Shown here one piece after another: positions 35,601 through 47,600 of a stretch of DNA of 64,000 nucleotides. Position 1 is the stretch's first letter. Each line of letters opens with the position of its first letter. Source of the stretch: Alentia gelatinosa. Lineage: Eukaryota > Annelida > Polychaeta > Phyllodocida > Polynoidae. The notes under the pieces were generated by a model that had not been told where the DNA came from, did no database searches, and worked only from the letters and a program-made list of their open reading frames with translations. The stretch spans positions 32,802,988 through 32,866,987 of the forward strand of contig OX465584.1 of NCBI GenBank assembly GCA_950022655.1, in the 5' to 3' direction. Position numbers and translations under genes: made by a program.

Positions 35601-38600
35601 GACCACTCTAATCCCAAAGTTTTCAGACTTTGTTGATTTGAGTGTCACTACAGCCGCTTTTCCCCTTCACCCCCAGCAGTGGTAGATTTACTGCTATATC
35701 AAAGGCCAATCCTTCTTATACCATGTCTATGTGGTCTGTGAAGTAAAAAACTCTCACCTCGGTAAATGTGTAGGGGTGAGATTTCTACCTACATTCACCT
35801 CATAGATTCGGTCAAAACCAAATTAAGTCTAATAAAACATATTGCACATTAAACTACCCAAACAAATTACAATTTAGGCTCATAATTCGTGAAATACTCG
35901 ATTCTATAGCACTATTTTTACAAAAGAATATGTACTTATATATAACCAATATAATAATTTTTTCCTATCGTTTTTACTGATTACAAAGACCCCAACATGG
36001 TCAGAAATATAATGATTAAATTTACCAGCTATTTGAATGAATTCAGAATTTGTGTAAACATGGTCTAAGGTACTTTTTTCTTTTAGGGTGCAGGAATGTT
36101 TCAGAAGTTTTCATAATGTTAGGGTTATTTCGTAATAAGAAAGATTTTACTATAAGGAATTTTTCACTGGTTTTACACTTCGCATTGATGTTTATGTCAC
36201 CCAGTATCCAGATCTCATAACTCCTAAACCGGATGTCCCTTAGCACATTTTCTACAAAATCATAACATTCGACATCATCCCCGGGTGGCTGGTATAATAA
36301 GTTTGATCCTACATACTAAACATTCAATCGGCAATAAGCGACCAATACTTACTGACCTGTAGTGAGTGACCATACTGAGTGACCAATACTCACTAACCTG
36401 TACTGAGTGACCATACTTACTGACCATTACTGTGTGACCCATACTGAGTGACCCCGCTCCATTTGTGGGGAGAGAAATTAGCTCTACAGTATGCAATTAA
36501 AGTCAGATCAAATCCAAGAAATGCAGCATATGCCTTCCAGTAAAATCCAGAAAATCCAATCATTAGAGACATTAGACAATCGGACACAAACTTGAAGGGA
36601 GAATATGGCACAGAGGTGGCTGGCTACCTAGCCATATTTGAATTGAGGGCAATGAAGCTGCAGACTATGCAGCCGAGGGAGCACCGGGCAGACAATATGG
36701 AGCCCATGCAATTCTTCCTACAGATCTGAAACCAATGACTAAAGAGCATTTGCAAAATTTCTGGCAGAACATCTGGAACAATGCCAGAGATAATATATTT
36801 AGGAATATTGTTCAGGCCATCAGCCATAATTTCAGAAAAGAGAACCTGACAAGATCTGAACAGGTGTAACTGACCTCTCTGCAGACCAGTCACACCAAAT
36901 GACACATGGACACCTTCTGAAAGGTGAATTGGCACCCATGTGCCAGACATGCAAAATATATCTTAGCATTGAACTGCTCCACTTTCAGGTAACAAAAAAG
37001 AACTGGGAAAATCTCCTGAAAAAATACAACATAAATTTGCAGTGCCTTCCACAGCACTGGTAGAAAAGAGCTTCTTGAATTCCTAAGAGAATCCAAGATA
37101 TTTGAAGAGCTATAAATGACCCAAAGCCTGGACATCCAGGCACACCATCCTATCTAAGGGATAGGGAAAAGAAGAAAAGTTAAGTCTAATTGAACAAATT
37201 GGACGTTAAACTACCCAAACCAACAAAGAAGAAAAGTTCTTAGCCCTTTCCTTACCGCGCCTAACGTAGTGCGTAGTGCGTTAACGACTGTGCCCCCTGC
37301 GGCAATCGTTCCCACTACTACCGCACGTCGCACGCTGAACAGATGTCTAAATACCAGGCCATTCTGCAGGCGTTAGAAACCAGCGCAAAGTGGAGAGAGG
37401 TGCTTTCCAAATTAGCAAATTTAGATAACTTAGGGAAATAATTAGATAATTTTAATGATACCGAAAAAAAGAGACTTCAGGCTTTATTTCCATACCATTA
37501 ATTATGAATTTGATCAATTTTCGATAATTATATTAATATTTCCAATTGCAGGAAGAATTTGATACTTTTTTTTGCTTCATTGACAAAAGCCTGTACATAT
37601 AGGCAAATATAGCACTGCACCTACACAGATGTGTATCTTTTTTTACATCACAATGACATTATGTTTTTTTACATTATTAATGATAAAAAGACATGGAGAA
37701 CCCATCTGTGGAGTTGTTTTGTATTAAGAATTAATATATTATAGAGAAATCATGAAAATGTGATACACCTGATAGGTGGCGCCAACTGCACTCAGTCTTA
37801 TAGTTGGCCTAAAGCTAAGACTTATGCCATATATAATTAGGTATCAACATCGCTATAGCAAGCCATTCATCTGAATTCGACTCTAATCATAAATACAATA
37901 TTGTTTTCTATATATATACTGAATCTTAAAAGAAATCTGTCCATTATTTACTGAAATAATATAAAATATTTATTAATATAAACCAGCTGCCTCAAGCAGC
38001 ATTGGTATTCCCATGGTGCTGCCTCAAGGCAGCATTGGTATTCTCACGGTGCTGCCTTCAGGCAGCATCGGTAAGGAAAGGGTTAAACCATTGTTAAGTT
38101 TGGGAAAAGAAATTCTAAACTGACTGGACATAAGATCAACCAAACAGTTAAACTAAACAAACTAATACTGATTGACCCATACCTACTAACCTGTACTGAC
38201 AGACCTATACTGAGGGAGTGATACTTACTGACCTTTACAGACTGACCCATACCAACTTACCTATACTGACTGACCCCTACTGAGTGAACCATACTTAGTG
38301 ACCAATAACAACTTAGTCACACTGACTAACCCATACTGAGTGACCTTTGCTGACTGACTGCAAGTCTACTTATCCTAGGACGGGAGGTGCGTGGGAGATG
38401 TCCAGGCCACATTGAGGTTAGTCATGCTGACGCAGGTCTATTTGTAACAGTTACCCAGATTTCACCACTGGTATGTCATCTACTCTCAGGAGTGCATCAG
38501 CAATGTACAGCAGGCTGGCTATGAATTACAGATATCAATTATGACATCAGCGTCTGGAATCGTGATTGCATCAGTGACATACAATGCAGCATAACGCTTA

Positions 38601-41600
38601 TATCACACTGACATCTGGGGCCTGTTTTTCAGTTGAGATCATGTCCACTTGAGATCTGCTGAGATCGAAAGTGTTTTTCAGTTGAGATCATTTGAGGTGA
38701 TCTCGAGTTAAAACTAAGATAAGACCGTTTGGGGTGCTTTGGGTGTTTTTCAGTTGAGATGATCTCAGGGATCTCAAGTGAAAAGATCTCAACTTCGGTC
38801 TCAACTTAAGATCAGTTGATACTTGTCTCAACTTTTTTATCCAGTGCTAAAACTTATCAAAATTATAAGATATTTAGAGCAAGTGTATTGATAACCTGGC
38901 AAACGTATATTCCAAATTTCATAGTTTTATTGTGGTTATTATGACCATGAGAGACAATTGATAAGCAACAGAAAAACAAGGCACTGCACCACTCAGCTAG
39001 TTTGTGCTGAACCTACTGTAATGCTCAAAGTCAGTTTCAACTTGAGATCGGTCTCAACTTGAGATCGGTCTCAACTTGACATTGGTTCACAAAAGGTATT
39101 GCAAGGGACTTGACATGACAGTTTGGGGCGACAATAGGCAATTTAGAGGCTCTGGTTTACTTAAACCACAGGAAGATCACTATAGAACTTGAGATAGCTC
39201 TACACTGAGGGCTAGGGATCTCAACTTGAGATCCTTGGAGTTGAGATCCCCTAAGATTGGCTGTGTAGACTTGAGACAACGTCTGAAAAACACTTTCCGC
39301 TATTGATCTCAAAGTTGGTCTCAGGATCTTGGATTGATCTTAGCGGATCTCAAGTTGAGATTCTCTCGACTGAAAAACACCCCCCTGGATACCTATTCAG
39401 CTTGGATATGTAGGATTTGGTATCAATATGAAATATCAATAATCCCTCCTTCCGTAATGATGCCACGTACAGCACTGTAAATAGCATTGTGGAAGTAAGT
39501 TTTTATCGAAAGGAAATGGAGATTACCTGAAATTGGAAGGCATATGAAGTCCTGTTTCCTTCGCAATGCAGGTAATGCCTTCCTCTGTCTGTGACGTCAC
39601 CAGATTTTCAAGATGGTTGAGGACATTTTTGGCATGCTGAGAATTGTTCGCTGAACTGAGGGCCCAGTTCACCAAGTCAGTGTTTGCATCTATCACACTT
39701 GTCATGGAGCGCTGTTTAAAGAAGAGTACATCTTACAAAAATGAACGTTACCCACCTACTTTAAGTATAATTAAACAAATTGGACGTTAAAGTATCCAAA
39801 CAAATATACCCAAGACCTTCACCATAGGGGTGGTACATGTATATGCAGTTTTGAAATATTTTACAATTAGGCCTACAGGGGACGTATGTACCTCTCCATA
39901 ATGGAAAATATACCCAACCAGCGGCCAGGATTTACCAAACACTAGCGACTTTGTCGAGCCGTCGATGCCCCCCTCCCCCCCCACACACACGCCTCCTTAT
40001 TAGCATGAACACGCTGTCTGGTGAGAGACATTCCTGATGGTAGCGCCCCCTCTCGGGTGCATTTCCTACCTTAAACTATTGGCATCTATTATTTCGTGCG
40101 ACATTTTGCCGGCAACCAGCGCGATTCAATCTCGGAGGCTGATCACAGGGCAAGGATATTGGAAAACTACAGTTCTAAATTATGTTTTCAGTATAGCTAG
40201 AAACAAATCTTAAGGATAGAAGTACGTCTGTCTACCAATCTGGAAAAAAGAAGGGCAGGTTTGAGTTTGACACTGTACGAGTTTCTCACTCTCGTGGATC
40301 TTCAGTCTCTATGTGCGGGAAACTCTCCAAGCAGATATGACGGAAATTCTAACGTTTTATATGTGGTAGGTAATCAGTCTCATCAAAATGGCGGCTGCAC
40401 ATCAGCACCATTTACTAGGATTTATATCTAGATTTAACCCACTCCTGGCATTTTCCCCCATAAACTTAACATTGGGAACTCATACTCAATACCCATGGAG
40501 TATTTTGAAAAAAATACTAAATGCGGGATTATGTCATAAACTTTAGCCAATTAGTCAATGTGAGGGGTGAGATACATTCAGAAACCTATTCAAGTTTATG
40601 GTCAGAGCTCAGTCTCATCTTGTTTGAATCGCTATGTAATTCATGCAGCTTTGCCTTGTGAATTACTATTCAAACTCGATAGGATACCCTAGAGGAGACC
40701 TATGAAAGTTTACAGTCAGAGGTCGCATCCCGTCGAATTTGAATAGCGTAGTGATTTACAAGGCGGAGCCGCGTGAATTACATAGTGATTCAAACTAAAT
40801 ACTTAATGGGCATTGAGTGCAAGTTGCGAGTGTTAAGTCTATGGGGTAAAATACCAGGGGTGAGAAAAGATCTCTTTCCGTAAACTATCATCGGTTTTCA
40901 CTATTATACTCTCTTGTTGTACATATGAGTGATGTTCTTTTCTCAAATTCAGGAATCAGACGTGGTAAATACGTTATAAGTAAAACCAATCAAGGAATTA
41001 ACCTGTAATCTATCGAGCTGGAGGTTTGTTAACACCAGTCTTTTAAGGCTGTATTCCACCAAACAACCACTTTTTCAACTTCAACAGACGTTCCAACCGA
41101 CCTTTCAGCCGACGTCGGCTGAAACGTCTGGCCAAATTGCTTCAAAATGCGTCGCTGCTCCACCGAAACCCCCAACAGACGCTCATGTGGTCGCCATACG
41201 AGCGTCGGGTGGGTTCGAAGTTCCGTAGATCCTAGCCGACGCCCCAGCCGTGGCGCCGACTGGTAGACGTTAGCCGCATTTTTACGTAGTAATCGAGTTC
41301 CCCGATAGGCGGCGCGGCGTGCGGCGGTACACTACGACGCTCTGTACCTACGAAAGCCGTTCCCTCGCCGCAACTCCCGGCAGAACCTGCGGGCGGGTGT
41401 CGTACTCCTCAAATACATCGGCCAGATGCTCAATTCCAGCCGATAAAAACCTAATCAATTAGTTATTCGGCCGACGTTATAGTTACATCTTGTGGAGGGT
41501 TGTTGGGGGTATCGGTTGGGATATCGCCTGAAAATTCTGGTGGGTGGAAGCGCATTTTTTATCATTTCAACAGACACCCTACCCCAGGTCCCAGCAACCC

Positions 41601-44600
41601 TCGGGCGACGCTCGAGCGATGCGCCAGACACCCCCAACAGACACTCTCAAACCCAGCAACCGAAAGCAGATGTCTGGCAGATGAACATCGGGCGAAATAC
41701 CGACCTGCTCCACCAACCAGACAAAATCTTAATTTCATCAGATTTTCCAGCAACCCTTGCAACCCTTGTGCAACCCTTGTATGGGCGTTGTACAACGTTT
41801 TCGTCTGGTTGGTGGAATACAGCCTTGACTGAGTGCCCCTCCAGAGTAACCTGTATCTGTCGATCTGAAGGCACATTAAAACCAGTCCTCTCAGACTGAG
41901 TGCCCGTCCTTGGTAATTGAATGTCTTTTTAAAAAAAGTCTGATTGTGCAGTGACATGTATATGTAAAGGGCCTCCAGATCTATTGTTCGTGCGATTTCC
42001 TCTCGATGACTTCCTTAAAACCCCAAATGATTGTCTCTTTCATATACAGTAATGAAATATCTCTATAACACGTTTATAATGCCAATATAGCATGTCACAT
42101 ACCCATAATTTGAACAATCAAAAATGAATTCGCCATTAGGTGAAGGTAAATCGCTGGTTCATTACAAGCTGAAAAGAGGTGGTCTATTAAACAACTTACG
42201 AAGATATCTGCTGTTGAAATAGCGGTTAGCTTTCCCGTCACTTTCATATGTTGAGATGGATATTCTGAAAATAAAATTTAATGGCAGAACGATACCAACG
42301 TGGATGAAGTCGGAATACGCATTACAACATCATTATACCGTAAGTGACGTATTTACTACACGCTACTACCTAAAAATAACATAATTTTCTGGTACCACAG
42401 GTGTCCCCGGACGTTTAATCCGAAAATTACGATTGGTAGCTCATGGCCCGTAGGGTCAGGAGCGGTCATTGCACCACCTAGCGCACCCCCTCCCTACTAG
42501 CGCACCCTGCGCGCCCCCGCGTGCGAGTCACGTGAACTAATAGGTCACGTGGCGAAGCACGCACCCACGCTCTATCTCATTCTGTTCCTGCGCTTCACTC
42601 AGCTCACACCTACAACCTTTTTTCTCCTTGGCTCTACGCTGTTCGCGGCACCGCATACTCCACGGGTATCGGTCCGAGGCCGTAAGGGCAAGAGTTTTAA
42701 AAGTACGGGTTAGCTGGAGGACAGGTTCACGTGAAATGCCGAAAACGCGAGCTGGACCGAGCACGTCTCAGGCTCAGGAGGAATCCTCGGACTCGACCAT
42801 GCGGCCGTCCGAGGAACACGTGGAATCGGCCTCGGAGGTCGGGAGCGTGAAAACCACCCGCCTCGTGGCCGTGGAGGTCGGCCTCGCGGCTATGAAAGAG
42901 GATATGAAGACCCAGATCGGCGGTGTCCTGGCCGCGATCAACCGCCTAGCCGAGCAGAGGGCACCGGAGGCAGCGTCTCGACCGCCGACCGCTCAATCTG
43001 CCGCTGAGAGACGGACACAGGACTGGGCCGAGGACCAGGCGGCACGTGTTTTGCCCGCGCCGAGACAACTACGGGAGAGGTACGGGGCGGACTCGTACAT
43101 CCAGCGGGAGCTCGACCGGGAGGCGATAAAACACGATAGGACGGCCGGTAAGCTGCATTCTGATCTAAATATCGCACGGCTTACCAGCAAGCCGTATATG
43201 TTTATCGACCGTGAGGGGGTTTATACCCTTGCGCAGAAACTGGAGGTGAGGGGGTCCCTGGGACCCATGGAATACGTGAGCGCGTTCCTGGGACTACTGG
43301 GGGACCACAGAGCCGTAGAGCCCGAGGACAGGGAGCACATGAGCAAACATCTTCATCAGGTCTCCATCGATGCGCAGTCCCGGCCGTGGGCCGGCGTGCG
43401 GCGATGGAGCCAATTCATCTTCGATCAGGTCGAGACCGGGAGGATGAGCTGGTCGGACTACGCGCTCATACAGGAAGAGCGGGTCCGACTCGCGATGACG
43501 GCCGGGACTCAGACCGGGGGAGCGGATAGCGGAAGCAAGTCACGCTCGAGGGAATTGCCGTGTAGGCAATTCAATTCGGACCGGGGGTGTCGCCACAGGA
43601 GCGGGCACGAGGACGGGCCTATCAAATGGGTCCATATATGCTCGTATTGCGATTCGGTAGGAAAGCAGTGCGGGCATTCGCTCCATGCCTGTAACCGCAA
43701 GTTGGGTTACACAATGGGGTACGACAGTCAGCAAGCCCCCCAACCCCCAGCAGGACGGAGGACGGGCCAGGCGGCGTACACCCCACAGGCCGGATACACG
43801 TTGAGGGCGGCCGACCCCGGACCGGATGCCTTGTACCAACACGGCGGTCAGCCGGCGGCAAAAAACGGGCACGGTGCGCCCCGCGAGTGATCGGAGCGCA
43901 CCCCAACACAGGATGCTCACGTGTAAGCAGGCCCCGGACCCCTGCGGACACCGGATGCGGCACACGTGAGATCACACGACCGGTAACCCGTGTAACAACA
44001 CCGGACAGGAAACGGCCGCCGGCCACGTGGGCCGAGGTGGTCAGTCGCTCCTGCCCGGATACACCCCCCCCTGGGGCACCCGTAACACGTGGGGTGGACG
44101 GGGGGCAGGCGACACGTGACGCCATAGCGACTGCGACCGCCCCACCACGTGAGGAGGGGGCGGTCGGCAATAACAACAACAACAACAACAAGGCACCCCA
44201 CGTGGCCGGCCCGGTGGGCGTCGGCCACCCGGGTCCACCCTCCGACAGCGTGGCCGCCCCCAGCGGCCCGGCAGACCCCAGCACGTTAGACTTCACGGCA
44301 CTGGAGGAGATCTGCCGCACGGGCATCGTGACCGCCGGGACTCGTACGGACCCGGAGGCCTTTATGTTACATCGCCGCAAGGAATGGCCGGAGATGGCCG
44401 GCAACGCGCCGCCGGCGCACGGGCACATATACCGGGCCGTGCGGGCAACCGGGCTCCCAAACGCCATGTGTAGCAAGATAACTCTACCCACGGACTTACG
44501 GCTACGGGCGTGGGAGAAGTACCTAACGGGGATGCAGGGAAAGCGGGAGCTGCTGGGATTCATACGTTATGGATTCCCCCTCGGATACCTGGGACCCGCG

Positions 44601-47600
44601 ACCGATACCCAGGGGGTCCCCAATCATCCCAGCGCGACGGCTTTTCCCACGGAGGTAGGCAAGTTCATCAATAAGGAGCTCTCCTTCTCGAATCTGCTCG
44701 GGCCGTTCGCCGAGGCCCCGTTCTCTCCGTGGTGCCACGTCTCTCCGTTGATGTCGCGGGAGAAACGGGACTCCGATGCCCGGCGGGTGATAACGGATAT
44801 GACCTTCCCCCGGGATCGGAGCGTCAACGCCTACGTGAGGAAGAACTCGGTGTACGGGGAGGAGAGGGAGCACACTCTCCCCACCATCGACGGCTTCGTC
44901 TCCCGTCTCCTGCGATCGGGTCCCTCGAGCTACATGGCCTCCATCGACATCGCGAGGGCATACAAGAATTTCCGGTGTGACCCCCTCGACTGGCCCCTCC
45001 TGTGTTTTGCGTGGGACGGCGGGTACTACTGCGATACGGCGATGCCGTTCGGTGCCCGCGCGTCCTCGTATCACATGCAGTGTGTTGCAGATACGATAGT
45101 GGAGATCCTCGCCGGGAAGGGGGTGGAGGCGGCCATGTACCTCGACGACCTGATCCTGATATCGCCGTCGAAGGAGAAAGCCGCCGCCGACTTCGCGACC
45201 GCTAGGGAGCTCTTCCGCGAGCTAGGGCTGCCGGAGGCCCGGGAGAAGGCACAAGAACCGTCGCAGGTCGTCCGTTGGCTGGGCATCAACATCGACGCAC
45301 GAAACATGACTCTGTCCGTGCCCGAGGACAAACTCCAGGACGTCCGCCAGCATGTCGCGGCCGTTGCACGGAAACGGTCGCTCACCAAGCGGCAACTCCA
45401 ATCGGTGCTGGGAAAAATCCTCCACGTGGCAAAGTGCATCCGCCCGGCAAGACCCTTCGTGAGCAAGCTGCTGGAGGCATTGCGTGGGATGTCGGGGTTT
45501 TACCTAAACATCTCCTCGGACATGCGGCAGGACCTCGACTGGTTCTCTAGGTTTGCGGAGGGTTGGAACGGGCGTGCCTTGATCCCCAGGGGCCCCCCGA
45601 CGAAATGCATCACTGTGGACGCCTGCCTCACCGGGGTCGGGGGCACCGACGGCCGCCTGGCCTACTCCGCCCAGGTGTGCCCGGTTGCCGACCCGGTGAA
45701 TTGCATATCGGAACTGGAAGCCCTCAACACGATATACGCCCTCAACACGTTCCTGAGCGACCGGGACCGGGGGACGCGGGTTGAGGTCTTCTGCGACAAC
45801 ATGGGAACCGTCCAGGCACTAACATCGGGGCGGGCACGGAACAAGGTGCTGGCGGAGTGTGCCCGCCAAGCCTGGATGGTGCAAGCGAGGCTCCAGGTCG
45901 AGCTCATATACACGCACATCCCGGGGGTCCTCAACTCGGTCGCGGATGCCCTCAGCCGGTCGCACCTCACCTCCAGTGATTATTCTAAAGCTGCTTTTTA
46001 CATGACCTCTCTTGACCTCAGAGCCGTCGCTCCATGTAATCATGCCTCATTTGTGCCTATCCTCCGGCTTTACTGCAGATCCGGCGCTACGCTGTCTCCA
46101 ACAGAGGGCATCTGCGCGGCAGGCCGCGGCGCGTGCCCCCGGCACGGTCGCCAACCAGCGAAGCGCAGTGACTACATACCTAGCGTTCTGCCGGAGGATG
46201 GGCGTGGACCCCCAGCAGCCGACCGTCAGCCTAATCACCGCGTACCTGGAGTACGTCCGGGACCACGCCCCCTCACCAGCGACCGTAGCAAACCATCTGT
46301 CCCACCTACGGTCGCACCTACGGCTTTCGGGAGGGAACATCGCGGCAACGGAGGACGCCCGCGTCAAGCGGGCACTGGACGCAATGAAGAGGGACAAAGC
46401 CTACCAGCCAAACGTGAAGCCGCCTATACCTATGGAGGCCCTCAGAGGCGTCCTCGGCGGACTCACGGCCACGCCCCTCGACCGGTCGACCAGAGCGGCG
46501 TGCCTCCTCATGTTCTTCGCGGCCCTGCGGCAAAGCGAAGTCGCGCCGCAAACCGTCAAAGGCTTCGATCCGGTCCGGCACCTCACACGAGGAGACGTGA
46601 GGGTCACATCTACTCACGTCCACGTGAGGATCAAGGCTGCAAAGAACCTCCAGTGTGTTGGAGAAGAGAAACGTGTATCTCTGCAGCCCTCCCCGGACCG
46701 GATGTCGTGCCCGCTGCGGGCAGTGAGAGCGATGATCGCGGCCGTTCCTACGACCAACGACCGCGAGCCCTTCCTCATGAACGAGGATCGCTCCCCCATC
46801 ACGACTCGATGTCTCGCTAAAGAGTGGGACCGTCTCATCGCGCTGGCAGGGATACCACTAAGGACATATACCCTGCACAGCCTGCGAAAGGCCGCGGCGA
46901 CGCAGGCCTTCCAGGCGGGAGTCCCTGAACTGGATATACAGAGGTATGGGGGGTGGCGCTCCAACGCCCACAGAAGCTACATCCGCACCTCGGATGCCAA
47001 TCGGGTGAATGATTCCCTCCTCAAGTCGATTAACGAGTGAGCATCATTTTTCTCCCCCCCCCCTCCTCTCCACATACTCTTCATGGACATTTTTGGCGTT
47101 TTATACACATTGTATAACCATATATACGTATTACATAATACTATTATACATTATACACATGTACTCCTGTAATACATACCACATATGTAATACCTTTTAT
47201 ACAGGCATCACATCTGCCTTATGTATATCTTATACATATCTTCAAAATATGTACTTATCATATTTACAAATATGTCTTCTTCATATATCATACTACATAT
47301 GTATATCCTCTTCCATAAGATATTGTCATATTTAATATCTTAATTTATATGGACCTTATAAAATTCAAATAAATTTTATTCGCCCATATCTGTCTTCCAC
47401 TTTTGTGTTGCGGGTAAGGGGTAATGGGTAGCTCATGGCCCGTAGGGTCAGGAGCGGTCATTGCACCACCTAGCGCACCCCCTCCCTACTAGCGCACCCT
47501 GCGCGCCCCCGCGTGCGAGTCACGTGAACTAATAGGTCACGTGGCGAAGCACGCACCCACGCTCTATCTCATTCTGTTCCTGCGCTTCACTCAGCTCACA

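Larger units (their letters stand above)
39712..42199 (-). other. PRODH intron 4
   Basis: Holds a short LINE tail (39767-39810), a MITE at 40438-40864, a MITE at 41045-41826 and otherwise unrecognised AT-rich sequence. No coding region supported. Confidence 0.6.

Noticed and set aside
43622..44563. 313-codon antisense ORF opposite the Ngaro-type pol, and similar antisense frames at 44523-45466 and 46318-46964
   Set aside because: Shadows of GC-rich coding sequence; the sense strand carries clear RT and recombinase motifs.
46030..46820. C-terminal ~270 residues of the RT frame as a real domain
   Set aside because: Arg/Pro/Gly-rich, no motif, and it overlaps the recombinase ORF in another frame; kept only as the formal end of the open frame.
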